Part shown: in pieces, positions 9,301 through 18,816 of the stretch
How positions within the stretch are numbered: position 1 is the stretch's first letter
Layout: each line of letters opens with the position of its first letter
Source of the DNA: Ruminococcus sp.
GTDB taxonomy: Bacteria > Bacillota > Clostridia > Oscillospirales > Ruminococcaceae
DNA: 64,000 nucleotides
Direction: 5' to 3'
Assembly: GCA_017960805.1 (NCBI GenBank)
Contig: JAGCYM010000009.1
Coordinates: forward strand, 21,393 to 85,392
Notes under the pieces: generated by a model
What the model saw: the letters and a program-made list of their open reading frames with translations, nothing else
Told to the model about the DNA's origin: nothing
Database searches by the model: none
Program-made: the position numbers and the translations under genes

Positions 9301-9357
9301 AGCAGTTCCTCCTTTTCGTTGGTTATTCTTTTCCTGCTGATTTTATCATAAAACGAA

Positions 9358-9386
9358 AGTATAAAGAATTCTTTAAGAATTCTAAA
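9358..9386 (-). promoter_or_regulatory. Possible promoter of ABC operon with embedded palindrome
   Basis: Minus-strand TATACT (9363-9358) lies 17 bp from a weak TTTAGA (9386-9381). A perfect inverted repeat, AGAATTCTT-T-AAGAATTCT, occupies 9365-9383, that is, nearly the whole spacer. This would suit a repressor operator. The rest of 9301-9541 is AT-rich with no open frame. Confidence 0.45.
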
Positions 9387-9541
9387 GTTTACAAATTGTT
9401 CATAAACAGCTCCAGGATTTCGCAATAATTGAATATCCGCCCATGAACTATCACCTTTCCTGATGGCGAAAATTTCCTATTGTAGGTAATAATGCACAAA
9501 TTTGTTATAAAAAATAGTACATCGCAATTATTGAAAAGCTA

Positions 9542-9570
9542 TTGTAATAACTCGGCGAATCTGTTATAAT
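9542..9570 (+). promoter_or_regulatory. Promoter of cellobiose phosphorylase gene
   Basis: TTGTAA, 17-bp spacer, perfect TATAAT (9565-9570), about 55 bp before the start codon; AAAGGAG site at about 9613. Confidence 0.75.
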
Positions 9571-9628
9571 AGTACTATCGCGGATTATATCGCCGCATAA
9601 GCATAGTAAAACAAAGGAGAAAAGATTT

Positions 9629-12115
9629 ATGAAGTTCGGATTCTTCGACGATTCCAACAAGGAATATGTCATCAACTCCCCGAAGACTCCCTATCCGTGG
9701 ATAAACTATCTCGGCAACCAGGGCTTCTTCTCACTCATTTCAAACACTGCAGGTGGCTACTGCTTCTATAAGGACGCTCGTCTCCGCCGCATTACACGTT
9801 ACCGCTATAATAATGTTCCGATAGATATGGGTGGTCGTTACTTCTACATAAACGACAACGGTACTATCTGGAATCCCGGCTGGTCTCCTGTTAAGACTCC
9901 TCTTGACGAGTATCAGTGCCGTCACGGTATGGGTTACACCATTATCACCGGTAAGAAGAACGACCTCAAGGCTGAGGTAACATTCTTCGTTCCCCAGAAC
10001 TATGATGGTGAGGTACAGCAGGTTGTTCTTACAAATGAGGGCAAGGAAGCAAAGAACTTCTCTATCTTCTCTATTGCTGAGTGGTGTCTCTGGGATGCGC
10101 AGGATGACTGCACAAACTTCCAGAGAAACTTCTCTACAGGACGTGTTGAGATCGAAGGCTCAACAATCTATCATGTAACTGAATACAGAGACAGACGTAA
10201 TCATTACGCTTTCTATACAGTAAACGATGAGATCGATGGTTATGATACAGACCGTGATGCATTCCTCGGCGGAATTTACAACGGCTGGGACAATCCTGAG
10301 ACAGTAAAGGCTGATAAGCCTTCCAACTCATTCGCAGATGGTTGGTCACCTGTTGCTTCTCACTACAAGAAGATCACACTTGCTCCTGGTGAATCCAAGA
10401 CACTTATATATATTCTTGGTTACGCTGAGAATCCTCAGGACAAGAAGTTTGCTGATACAAAGCCTGCTAATCTCCTTACAAGAGAGACATGGGTCCTCAA
10501 TAAGGAAAAGGCTTATGCAATGATCGAGAAGTACAATACACCTGAGAAGGTTGCTGCAGGTCTTGAAGAACTCCGCAATACATGGAACAATCTCCTTTCG
10601 ATCTTCAAGGTTAACACACCTGATGACAAGGTTAACAGAATGGTTAATATCTGGAACCAGTATCAGTGTATGGTTACATTCAACCTTTCACGTTCCGCTT
10701 CATATTTTGAGAGCGGTATCGGAAGAGGTATGGGCTTCCGTGATTCAAACCAGGATATCCTTGGCTTCGTACACCAGATTCCTGAGCGTGCAAGAGAAAG
10801 ACTTATTGATATAGCTTCCACTCAGCTTTCTGATGGCGGATGCTATCACCAGTATCAGCCTCTTACAAAGAAGGGTAATGCAGATATCGGCGGTGACTTC
10901 TCAGATGATCCGCTCTGGATGATCCTTTCTGTTTCTGCATATATCAAGGAGACAGGCGACTGGGGCATTTTAGACGCTGACGTTCCTTTCGATGATGATC
11001 CGAACGGAAAGCATACAATGCTCGAGCATCTCAATGTTTCTTTCTATCACATAGTAAATAACCTCGGACCTCACGGTCTCCCGCTCGCAATGCGTGCAGA
11101 CTGGAATGACTGTATCAATCTCTCATGCTTCTCTGACACACCTGGTGAATCTTTCCAGACTTATACCAATCCTAAGTTCAAAGCAGAGGGCGGTTACTCC
11201 AAGATCGCTGAGTCTGCTTTCGTTGCAGCACTCTTCACATACACAGGTCCTGCTTATGTAGGTATTCTTGAGCATCTCGGAAAGACTGATGAAGCTGCTA
11301 AGGCTCAGGCTGAAATTGACAAGATGAAGAAGAATGTTATGGAATCTGCATTTGACGGCGAGTGGTTCCTCAGAGCTTATGATGCAAACGGTGAGAAGAT
11401 GGGCTCCAAGGAGTGCGAGGAAGGTAAGATATTCATCGAACCTCAGGGCTTCGCAGTAATGTCTGAGATCGGTAAGGACGTTGGAGCAGATATCAAGACA
11501 CTTAATTCCATTGATAAGTACCTCAACTGTGAGTTCGGTCTTGTTCTTAACAACCCGGCATTCACAAAGTACTATATTCAATATGGTGAGATCTCCACAT
11601 ATCCAGGCGGATACAAGGAGAATGCAGGTATCTTCACACATAACAATGCATGGATCATCTGTGCTGAGGCTTACACAGGCAGAGGTGACAAGGCGTTTGA
11701 GTACTACTCAAAGATCGCACCTGCATTTACTGAAGAGACTTCAGATATCCACAAGACAGAGCCTTATGTATACGGTCAGATGATCGGCGGTAAGGACGCA
11801 AAGAACTTTGGCCAGGGCAAGAACTCATGGCTCACAGGTACAGCTGCATGGAACATGGTAGCTATTTCCCAGTACATTCTTGGTGTACAGCCTGTATTTG
11901 ACGGCCTCAAGGTTGATCCTTCCATTCCTCATGAGTGGGACGGTTTCACAGCAGTTCGTCAGTTCCGTGGTGCTTCATTCAATATCACTGTCAAGAATCC
12001 GAACCACGTATGCAAGGGCGTTAAGTCCATGACTCTCGACGGAAAGGCTATCGAGGGCTGCGTAGTTCCAGTATGCGATGGCGGCACACACGAGGTAGAG
12101 ATAGTTCTCGGCTAA
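9629..12115 (+). CDS. cbp: Cellobiose phosphorylase (GH94)
   Basis: Splits cellobiose with phosphate into glucose-1-phosphate and glucose, saving ATP during growth on cellulose products. 828 residues, no signal peptide, so cytosolic. The sequence closely resembles Ruminococcus albus cellobiose phosphorylase as I recall it (MKFGFFDD start, [25 protein letters not shown]). Asp491 in MRADWNDC is at the place of the catalytic acid in this family, and GFRDSNQD (Arg371, Asp372) is part of the sugar-binding site. The length fits cellobiose rather than the longer cellodextrin phosphorylases. Codon use looks biased toward high expression. Own promoter. Confidence 0.96.
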   Translation: MKFGFFDDSNKEYVINSPKTPYPWINYLGNQGFFSLISNTAGGYCFYKDARLRRITRYRYNNVPIDMGGRYFYINDNGTIWNPGWSPVKTPLDEYQCRHGMGYTIITGKKNDLKAEVTFFVPQNYDGEVQQVVLTNEGKEAKNFSIFSIAEWCLWDAQDDCTNFQRNFSTGRVEIEGSTIYHVTEYRDRRNHYAFYTVNDEIDGYDTDRDAFLGGIYNGWDNPETVKADKPSNSFADGWSPVASHYKKITLAPGESKTLIYILGYAENPQDKKFADTKPANLLTRETWVLNKEKAYAMIEKYNTPEKVAAGLEELRNTWNNLLSIFKVNTPDDKVNRMVNIWNQYQCMVTFNLSRSASYFESGIGRGMGFRDSNQDILGFVHQIPERARERLIDIASTQLSDGGCYHQYQPLTKKGNADIGGDFSDDPLWMILSVSAYIKETGDWGILDADVPFDDDPNGKHTMLEHLNVSFYHIVNNLGPHGLPLAMRADWNDCINLSCFSDTPGESFQTYTNPKFKAEGGYSKIAESAFVAALFTYTGPAYVGILEHLGKTDEAAKAQAEIDKMKKNVMESAFDGEWFLRAYDANGEKMGSKECEEGKIFIEPQGFAVMSEIGKDVGADIKTLNSIDKYLNCEFGLVLNNPAFTKYYIQYGEISTYPGGYKENAGIFTHNNAWIICAEAYTGRGDKAFEYYSKIAPAFTEETSDIHKTEPYVYGQMIGGKDAKNFGQGKNSWLTGTAAWNMVAISQYILGVQPVFDGLKVDPSIPHEWDGFTAVRQFRGASFNITVKNPNHVCKGVKSMTLDGKAIEGCVVPVCDGGTHEVEIVLG

Positions 12116-12136
12116 GCTTAAATATCATATAAAAAC

Positions 12137-12165
12137 AGAGGGGCAGTTTGAAAAACTGCCCCTCT
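12137..12165 (+). terminator. Strong hairpin after cbp
   Basis: A 13-bp perfect stem (12137-12149 / 12153-12165) with a 3-nt loop. No T run follows, so it may act as an mRNA 3' stabiliser or weak terminator; the next gene starts 20 bp on. Confidence 0.65.
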
Positions 12166-12185
12166 CTCTAACAGTAGGTGATACG

Positions 12186-12798
12186 ATGGAAAAGCTGAAA
12201 AAGCCTTTTGTGATTGCAAATATACTGATAGTTCTGTTGGAACTTATAGGTACGGCTCTAAGTTTCCGTAACGGCGTAAGTGTGCTGATATGGTATACGG
12301 TCGAGAGCAATATCCTTGCACTTATTGCAAGCATGTGCCTTCTTGTGACATTCTTTATCTGCGGGAGCGTTCCAGAATGGGTGAAGCTGCTCAGATACAG
12401 TGCAGCTGTATGTCTGGCGGTGACTTTTCTGGTGGTAGTGCTGGTGCTCACACCGTGGGCTGTGCCATATGGTATGGTCGGGGATGTGCTCTATAAGGGA
12501 CCGCAGATATATCATCACATACTCTGCCCGATTTATATCATTCATCTCATTCGTTCTTCTCGAAAAAAACAACGGAATAAAGCGTTCTCATGCACTTATC
12601 GCAGCAGCACCGACTTTCCTGTATGGTACGGTTACTATGCTGCTGAACATACTTCGTATCATCGAGGGACCATATCCTTTCCTGTACGTGTATCAGCAGC
12701 CATGGTTCATGTCATTGTTCTGGTATCTTTCGATACTTGGACTATCGTACATAGTTGCTCTCATTGCAGGAAAGATGGTCAGAAAGAAAAACAAGTAG
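12186..12798 (+). pseudogene. Six-helix membrane protein gene with a frameshift (Pr6Pr-like)
   Basis: The start (MEKLKKPFVIANI) and the first 125 codons encode three or four membrane helices with a WYTVESNI motif. At an A7 run (12563-12569) the frame breaks; the natural continuation (NNGIKRSHALIAAAP to GKMVRKKNK, ending 12798) lies in the +1 frame and supplies the remaining helices with a GPYPFLYV motif. Removing one A would join them into about 203 residues. The uncorrected frame runs on into non-coding antisense DNA. The pattern resembles the six-TM Pr6Pr/FAR-17a-like group, but that is a weak call. It could be a real pseudogene, a phase-variable gene or an assembly error. Confidence 0.7.
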
Positions 12799-12805
12799 TA
12801 AGAAA

Positions 12806-12834
12806 GGCGGACTCATTTGAGCCCGCCCTTTTTG
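12806..12834. terminator. Terminator between convergent genes
   Basis: GGCGG-A-CTCA / TGAG-C-CCGCC hairpin (12806-12827) followed by TTTTT on the plus strand. It overlaps the end of the leftward DtxR-like gene. Confidence 0.8.
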
Positions 12835-13205
12835 GTTACTGTACGTTTAACGATATGCTTCAGACGCTGGCAGGTGTCCTGGGGAAAGTCAGTGATAAAC
12901 TGAATCGCCTGGTCGTGAGCCTGTTCGTGTGGAAGTTTAAGGAATTTGTGAAAAAACGTATATACTTCATTAAAGTTTGCAAGAATAGCTTCAACAGTTT
13001 TTTCGCCTTCAGGAGTAAGTACAACACTATTGCAGAAATCTTCATATACAAGGCCTGAATTTGCGAGGCATCGAAGCATTTTGCTGACACTCGGGCGTGA
13101 TACTCCAAGATGACGGGCAATGCTTACGCATTTAACATAGTCATCATATCTGGAGAGTTCCTTTATTGCCACAAGGTATTTAATCTGACCTGCACAGTGT
13201 TTCAT
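12813..13205 (-). CDS. DtxR/MntR-like winged-helix regulator
   Basis: 130 residues. The N-terminal winged helix is clear: YLVAIKELS, ARHLGVSRPSVSKMLRCL (recognition helix) and VVLTPEGEKTVE, in the spacing of DtxR/MntR repressors. The dimerisation region follows (FFHKFLKLP...). In MntR this region holds RH and IEHH metal ligands; here the matching stretches read FN and FITD, so the classic metal sites appear lost. The SH3-like third domain is absent, as in MntR. AAAGGAG site. It begins 12 bp after pgsA and is probably last in the recA-pgsA run. Target genes cannot be inferred. Confidence 0.8.
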   Translation of the reverse strand: MKHCAGQIKYLVAIKELSRYDDYVKCVSIARHLGVSRPSVSKMLRCLANSGLVYEDFCNSVVLTPEGEKTVEAILANFNEVYTFFHKFLKLPHEQAHDQAIQFITDFPQDTCQRLKHIVKRTVTKKGGLK

Positions 13206-13216
13206 GTCCTACTCCT

Positions 13217-13801
13217 TTACTTATCAGTATCGATAAGGTTCCAGTATCCTTTGAGGTAGATAGCTCCTGAAATAATTGTCAGTACAGTAGAAATCCAGAT
13301 AAGCGCAGGGATCAGCCAGATATCAACGATATCGCAGAACGTCTGCGGGAAATTGAAACTGAAATCATGACATGCACTGAGCCAGACAAGAGCTGTGATT
13401 ATGGCAATCATGGTAAAAGCGGTCTTGAGTTTTCCCCATAGACCTGCAGCAACTACTACACCACTGTTGGCGGCGAGCAGACGAAGACCGGAAACCATGA
13501 ATTCTCTGGCGCTGATAATGATGAGCGGAATCGCTCCGACCCTGATGTCAGGGATCTCTACAAATACAGCAAGTGCGGCAAGGACCAGCACTTTATCTGC
13601 CAGAGGGTCGAGGAATTTACCGAAATTTGTAACAAGGTTTCTGCTTCTTGCGATTTTTCCGTCAAGTGCGTCGGTTATAGATGCTGCACTGAATATTGCA
13701 AGGGCGGCCATGTAATGGAACGGGAATTTCAGATACATACAAATGAGGAAGAAAGGTATCAGAAATACCCTTAAAAGCGTCAGCTTATTTGGCAGATTCA
13801 T
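13217..13801 (-). CDS. pgsA: CDP-diacylglycerol-glycerol-3-phosphate 3-phosphatidyltransferase
   Basis: Makes phosphatidylglycerophosphate in the membrane, the committed step to phosphatidylglycerol. 194 residues with four to six helices. The CDP-alcohol phosphotransferase signature D-x2-DG-x2-AR-x8-G-x3-D-x3-D is intact (DALDGKIARS followed by GKFLDPLAD). It overlaps the end of rimO by 4 bp (ATGA type), so the two are coupled. Confidence 0.95.
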   Translation of the reverse strand: MNLPNKLTLLRVFLIPFFLICMYLKFPFHYMAALAIFSAASITDALDGKIARSRNLVTNFGKFLDPLADKVLVLAALAVFVEIPDIRVGAIPLIIISAREFMVSGLRLLAANSGVVVAAGLWGKLKTAFTMIAIITALVWLSACHDFSFNFPQTFCDIVDIWLIPALIWISTVLTIISGAIYLKGYWNLIDTDK

Positions 13802-15129
13802 TCTGAAATCACCTCTCCGATAAGATCGTAATCAAGTGTATCATTAATGCGAATCTTTACGAATTCGCCGATTGCAAGTGGTTTATCTGATGTGAAGAAT
13901 ACCTTGCCATCGATATCAGGAGCGTCATTTGCAGTTCTTCCGAACCAGCATTCTCCGAACCGGTCAAAGCCTTCCACAACAGCCTCAAGTTCACAGTCAA
14001 GCATTTTTTCATTGTTTTCGCAGCTTATGAGCATCTGCTGTTCCATGATTATATCGGCACGGTGTGCTGCGACCTCAGGCTCGATCTGGTCAGGGAAATC
14101 ATATGACTTTGTTCCTTCCTCACGTGAGTAAGCGAAGCATCCGAGTCTGTCAAAGCGGACGCGATTTACAAACTCAGCAAGATTGTTGAACTGTTCTTCC
14201 GTTTCGCCAGGAAAGCCTGTAATAAGTGTGGTGCGGAGAATTACACCCGGGATGCGTTCACGTATATGTTTGAACAGAGCTTCCAGCTGCTGTTCGTCTC
14301 CCCATCTGTTCATGCGGCTTAAAATGTCGCTGTCACAGTGCTGGATCGGTATCTCAAGATACTTGACCAGTTTGGGCTCATTTGCAATTGTATCAAGAAG
14401 TTCGTCTGTGATTCTCTCTGGATAGCAGTAAAGAGTACGTATCCATTTAAGTCCGTTTATTTCACAGAGTCTGTGAAGAAGTTCAGGAAGTCTGGATTCG
14501 CCATACAGATCCTCGCCGTATCGTGATGTGTCCTGAGCTATGACTATGAGCTCGGTAACGCCGTTGTCAGCCAGATGCTTTGCCTCTGCGAGCACATCTT
14601 CCATGGGCACGCTTCTGAATTTGCCGCGTATCTGTGGTATTGCACAGTATGTACAGCAGTTAGAGCATCCCTCTGCAACTTTAAGATATGAGAAGAATGG
14701 CAGTGTGGAGATGATCCTGTCACCAGTAAGTTCAGCATCAAGTTTTGGTGAGAATCGAAGTACGCGTTCATCTTTCATAACGCTTTCAAGAACATCGACG
14801 ATGTCTTTTGTGTCTCCTATTCCGATAACAGCATCTGCTTCCGGGAACTGCTCGGCAGCTTCTTCCTTGTATCGTTCAACAAGGCAGCCTGTAATGATTA
14901 TCTTCTTGAGAGTACCTTCCTTCTTGAGCTGTACCAGTTCGAGAATAGTTTCGATAGCTTCTTCCTTAGCAGGCTGTATAAAGCCGCAGGTATTTACTAC
15001 CGCAACGTCCGCAAGTCCCGGTTCTGTTACAAGTTCATAGCCGTTCTTGCGGAGTTTGTATAACATTCTCTCTGAGTCCACGAGATTCTTCGAGCAACCG
15101 AGAGAAACCATTCCAACTTTAATTGGCAT
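13798..15129 (-). CDS. rimO: Ribosomal protein S12 methylthiotransferase
   Basis: Radical-SAM enzyme that adds a methylthio group to the conserved Asp of ribosomal protein S12. 443 residues from the ATG at 15129, chosen because AGGAGGAG precedes it; an upstream in-frame start would add 17 residues. The UPF0004 domain has Cys in SLGCSKN, NTCGFI and TGCLVERY; the radical-SAM cluster motif is CSNCCTYC; a C-terminal TRAM domain follows. It follows recX by one base. Confidence 0.95.
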   Translation of the reverse strand: MPIKVGMVSLGCSKNLVDSERMLYKLRKNGYELVTEPGLADVAVVNTCGFIQPAKEEAIETILELVQLKKEGTLKKIIITGCLVERYKEEAAEQFPEADAVIGIGDTKDIVDVLESVMKDERVLRFSPKLDAELTGDRIISTLPFFSYLKVAEGCSNCCTYCAIPQIRGKFRSVPMEDVLAEAKHLADNGVTELIVIAQDTSRYGEDLYGESRLPELLHRLCEINGLKWIRTLYCYPERITDELLDTIANEPKLVKYLEIPIQHCDSDILSRMNRWGDEQQLEALFKHIRERIPGVILRTTLITGFPGETEEQFNNLAEFVNRVRFDRLGCFAYSREEGTKSYDFPDQIEPEVAAHRADIIMEQQMLISCENNEKMLDCELEAVVEGFDRFGECWFGRTANDAPDIDGKVFFTSDKPLAIGEFVKIRINDTLDYDLIGEVISE

Positions 15130-15130
15130 T

Positions 15131-15766
15131 TTACTCCTCCGTCTGTTCTGCGTTCTCAAAGTATTCACGTACGGCAGCATTTATCTCATCGAAGCTGTAT
15201 CCATAACGCACGAGAGCGCTTTTGACCTTTTCTATGTTTTTTCTGTCACTGCTGTCTGTAAGAAGCCGATAGTGCTTTGTCCGCAGCAGCTGTGCGAGGT
15301 TTTCCCCGAACATTTCCCTGTACTGCTCAAGAGCTTTCAATGCGATATCTTCGCCGATGCCCTTTAGAAGCAGTTCTTTTTTTGCTCTGCGGAATCCGTA
15401 CTTACGTGACTCTACAAGTCTTCTGGCAAGTTTTTCCGCATAGCGCGCATCATCTATTATCCCAGCGCCTTCAAGTTTTCTGATTACTGCGCTGCATAGG
15501 TTTTCATTCTTGTAAGTACCGACGAGCTTGCTGTGCATGTCTCTTGCTGAATAATCACGGTAATCAAGGCAGTACAGAGCGTACTGATATGCTCTGCGGA
15601 AGTTTGAATCATATATTATCTTCCGAAGTTCGGTTTTATCTAGCTGAATGCCTTTTTTTAGTCCATTGTCAGCAATGATGTCAATATGCAGGTAGAGCTT
15701 TCGCTCGCCGTCAAGCTCGACCTCGTATGTCGAGCCCTTATAGCGGCTTATTGAGGTAATTTCCAT
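15131..15766 (-). CDS. recX: Regulatory protein RecX
   Basis: Modulator of RecA filaments. 211 residues made of tandem three-helix repeats with the family motifs YALYCLDYRDYSARDMHSKL and DDARYAEKLARRLVES. The N-terminal part ([20 protein letters not shown]) is the usual Firmicutes extension. It begins at the last base of recA, so the two are translationally coupled. Confidence 0.93.
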   Translation of the reverse strand: MEITSISRYKGSTYEVELDGERKLYLHIDIIADNGLKKGIQLDKTELRKIIYDSNFRRAYQYALYCLDYRDYSARDMHSKLVGTYKNENLCSAVIRKLEGAGIIDDARYAEKLARRLVESRKYGFRRAKKELLLKGIGEDIALKALEQYREMFGENLAQLLRTKHYRLLTDSSDRKNIEKVKSALVRYGYSFDEINAAVREYFENAEQTEE

Positions 15767-16941
15767 TATTCCTCAGCAGGAGTAAACTCCTCGAAGTCTT
15801 CATCAATGTTTGCCAGAATATCACTGTTGTCTTCAGCAGCAGTAGCATCTGAAGAAGATTCTGACTTGACAGCGGCCTTTTTCTCAGGTTTTGCTGCAGC
15901 AGCATTTAACTCGTCCTTGCGGGCAAGTATTTTTTCTTCTATTTCCTTCATGAGTGAAGGATCGCTCAGAAGGATTTCTTTAACATTGTCCCTGCCCTGT
16001 CCGAGCTTCTGGTCGTTGTAACTGAACCATGAACCGCCCTTCTTTATTATATCAAGTTCTGTTGCAAGGTCAAGTACTTCACCAACGCGTGAAATACCAG
16101 TACCATACATCATATCGAACTCAGCTTCCTTGAAAGGAGGCGCAACCTTGTTCTTAACTACCTTACAGCGTGTTCTTGCACCGATTATCTGGCTGCCGTC
16201 CTTGAGAACTTCTCCCTTTCTGACTTCGATACGTACTGAAGAATAGAACTTGAGCGCACGGCCACCGGGGGTAGTTTCAGGGTTACCATACATTACACCG
16301 ATCTTTTCACGGATCTGGTTGATGAATATTGCAACACAGTTGGATTTGGAGATCGCTGCTGTGAGTTTTCTCATGGCCTGGGACATAAGTCTTGCAAGCT
16401 GACCAACATGGAGGTCTCCCATATCACCATCTATTTCAGCACGTGTTGTCATAGCAGCGATAGAGTCAAGAACGATTACATCAATAGCGCCTGAACGGAT
16501 AAGGGCTTCAGCGATTTCAAGAGCCTGTTCACCGCTGTCCGGCTGTGATACGAGGAGATTGTCGATGTTTACGCCAAGAGCCTGTGCGTATACAGGATCA
16601 AGAGCGTGCTCAACGTCGATGAATGCAGCTTCACCGCCCATTTTCTGAGCTTGAGCTATAACAGAAAGTGCAACAGTAGTCTTACCCGAACTTTCAGGTC
16701 CGTAGATCTCAACGATACGTCCGCGCGGAACACCGCCGATACCAAGTGCCATATCGAGCATCATAGAGCCTGTCGGAATTGCAGCCACATTGAGAGTCTT
16801 GGTTTGACCGAGACGCATTACAGCGCCGGCGCCATACTTTTTCTCAATTTGTTTGATAGCGCCGTCGAGGGCGGTTTTCTTGTCCTCTGTCGTTGAAACT
16901 TTAACGACAGCAGCCTTCTTTGCGATTTCCTTCTTAGCCAT
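15766..16941 (-). CDS. recA: Recombinase RecA
   Basis: ATP-dependent strand exchange and SOS co-protease activity. 391 residues from the ATG at 16941 (GGAGGAAAACA before it); an alternative upstream start adds 18 unlikely residues. Walker A GPESSGKT, the MAW-type helix, loop L1 ([13 protein letters not shown]), loop L2 region ([13 protein letters not shown]) and Walker B (VIVLDS) are all present. The C-terminus is acidic. Its start overlaps the end of prmC by 8 bp. I saw no clear SOS box in front of it. Confidence 0.98.
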   Translation of the reverse strand: MAKKEIAKKAAVVKVSTTEDKKTALDGAIKQIEKKYGAGAVMRLGQTKTLNVAAIPTGSMMLDMALGIGGVPRGRIVEIYGPESSGKTTVALSVIAQAQKMGGEAAFIDVEHALDPVYAQALGVNIDNLLVSQPDSGEQALEIAEALIRSGAIDVIVLDSIAAMTTRAEIDGDMGDLHVGQLARLMSQAMRKLTAAISKSNCVAIFINQIREKIGVMYGNPETTPGGRALKFYSSVRIEVRKGEVLKDGSQIIGARTRCKVVKNKVAPPFKEAEFDMMYGTGISRVGEVLDLATELDIIKKGGSWFSYNDQKLGQGRDNVKEILLSDPSLMKEIEEKILARKDELNAAAAKPEKKAAVKSESSSDATAAEDNSDILANIDEDFEEFTPAEE

Positions 16942-17797
16942 TGTTTTCCTCCGTTTTTTGTGCCATGGCCGTACGGATGATACCTCCGAGGTCACGGGTG
17001 AATTTTATATTTTCAAAGCCGTTACCGGCAAGGATTTTTCCAACTTCATCATGCTGGCCCATGCCGAATTCGTAGCACAGCCAGCCGCCGTTTCTGAGTG
17101 CTCCTTTCCAAAGTGGAGTGAGCGCACGGTAGAAATCAAGACCGTCTCCTCCTCCTGCGAGAGCCATTGAAGGCTCACGTCTGACTTCTTCCTGAAGCTC
17201 GTTCATTTCATCAGCTGTCAGATACGGGGGATTGCTGACTACAATATCAAGTCCGCTGAATCCGGATGCGGTCTTATCTGACAGAACATCTCCCTCGATT
17301 ATATCCACAGCGGCCTCATTGAGCGAAACATTCTGGCGAAGATACGGCAGTGCTTCCTGTGAAAGCTCTATGGCGAAAACTTCCGAAAGAGGGAGTTCCT
17401 TTTTCAGAGTAACCGCTATACATCCGCTTCCTGCACAGAGATCTGCGACCCTTGGAGATGTGATCTTGTTTTCGCGGCACAGTCTGATCACATTGTCTAC
17501 AAGCGTTTCGGTGTCAGGACGTGGAATGAGTACTCCGGCTCCGACCTTGAATGGATATCCGTAGAATTCCCATTCTCCGAGGATGTACTGAAGAGGCTCG
17601 CCGTTCAGGCGGCGCTCCGTCATTGCGCGTATCTTTGCTTCCGTTTCAGGATTTACTGCTTCAAGTGGTCTGAAAAGCGGATTTTTGTCTCCTAAGCAGT
17701 CCTGGAAAATGCACATTGCATCGAAACGCGCATCCGGGATCCTTGCAGCTTCAAGAACAGACTGACATTCTCTGAAAAGCGTGCCGATGTTTACCAT
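16934..17797 (-). CDS. prmC: Release factor glutamine methyltransferase
   Basis: Methylates the GGQ glutamine of release factors RF1/RF2. 287 residues: an N-terminal helical domain, then a SAM-binding Rossmann fold with [14 protein letters not shown] and the catalytic VSNPPYLT motif, and PRPDTETLV between them. It overlaps yqhQ upstream and recA downstream by a few bases. Confidence 0.95.
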   Translation of the reverse strand: MVNIGTLFRECQSVLEAARIPDARFDAMCIFQDCLGDKNPLFRPLEAVNPETEAKIRAMTERRLNGEPLQYILGEWEFYGYPFKVGAGVLIPRPDTETLVDNVIRLCRENKITSPRVADLCAGSGCIAVTLKKELPLSEVFAIELSQEALPYLRQNVSLNEAAVDIIEGDVLSDKTASGFSGLDIVVSNPPYLTADEMNELQEEVRREPSMALAGGGDGLDFYRALTPLWKGALRNGGWLCYEFGMGQHDEVGKILAGNGFENIKFTRDLGGIIRTAMAQKTEENNG

Positions 17798-18777
17798 TTG
17801 TCCTCCGTTTTATCCTCGGGGATACATGGTGTAAGAGCAGCGATAGCTATTTCTATCATGCTGTCATCAGGCTCGCGTGTTGTAATGCGCTGCATAGCAA
17901 GTCCCGGTGCAGAGAGTATACGTGTGAAGATATTGTCATGGTTTCCTGCAAGGCGTATGAATTCATATGAGATACCTACGACAAACGGAAGAGCACCAAA
18001 GCTTATGAGTGTTCTCTGCCACCACAGCAGTCCCTTAGGAACAAAGCACATAACAAAGATACCTACGAGAAGGACAATGAATATGAAACTTGTTCCGCAG
18101 CGCTTGTGGAAGCGGGTCTGCTTCCGGATGTTTTCGATTGTGAGTGGAAGTTCTGCCTCATGGCAGGCGATCGTCTTGTGCTCTGCGCCATGATACATGT
18201 ACTGGCGCTTTATATCCTTCATAAGCCCTATGATTACCATATAGCTTATGAAAATGATGATTTTTACAATGCCTTCAAGTATTGACTGAAGAATATGATA
18301 CTCTTCGATACCAGGGATAAGACCAACGAGGAATTTCGGAAGAGCTACGAAGAGCACAACAGCGAGGACTACTCCAAGTATTCCTCCGATAGCCATTATT
18401 ACATCTGTTATGCCGCCGGATTTTTCATCTTTTTTAGCGTATGGGATCTCTGTTTCCTGTGCTTTGTCCTCTGCTACGGCCTCATTTTTCTTGTCTTCCT
18501 CTTCGTCTACCATCTGCTTTTCAGCGGATTTCATCGTGTACTTGTATCCCTTGATAAGAGAAGCAACGAAGTTGAAGCATCCTCTAACAAGAGGGACCTT
18601 TCTGTACCATGGAGCAGATTTTCCATTGTTTTCTTCCCATGTTTCCAGATCAATCGTTCCGTCAGGAAGGCGGCATGCCATTGCGCCTTTTTGAGGCCCA
18701 AGCATCATTATACCTTCAACAAGTGCCTGACCGCCGATCTTCGATTTGAATTTTTCCTGTGAGTTTTGTTTACCCAT
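17791..18777 (-). CDS. yqhQ: DUF1385 membrane protein (YqhQ-like)
   Basis: 328 residues. The N-terminus IGGQALVEGIMMLGP and the central YMYHGAEHKTIACHE motif define the DUF1385 family. Four membrane helices; the His and Glu residues of the central motif have led to suggestions of a metal-dependent enzyme, but function is not established. A charged, Glu/Lys-rich insert lies near residues 90-120. Located beside prmC, a common Firmicutes arrangement. Confidence 0.9.
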   Translation of the reverse strand: MGKQNSQEKFKSKIGGQALVEGIMMLGPQKGAMACRLPDGTIDLETWEENNGKSAPWYRKVPLVRGCFNFVASLIKGYKYTMKSAEKQMVDEEEDKKNEAVAEDKAQETEIPYAKKDEKSGGITDVIMAIGGILGVVLAVVLFVALPKFLVGLIPGIEEYHILQSILEGIVKIIIFISYMVIIGLMKDIKRQYMYHGAEHKTIACHEAELPLTIENIRKQTRFHKRCGTSFIFIVLLVGIFVMCFVPKGLLWWQRTLISFGALPFVVGISYEFIRLAGNHDNIFTRILSAPGLAMQRITTREPDDSMIEIAIAALTPCIPEDKTEDKW

Positions 18778-18816
18778 AATGTATCCCGGGAATATTGTTC
18801 CCGATGCTCCTGTAAT

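Noticed and set aside
12798-13058. C-terminal extension of the membrane protein gene to 13058.
   Set aside because: This stretch is antisense to the DtxR-like gene and only appears because of the frameshift at the A7 tract.
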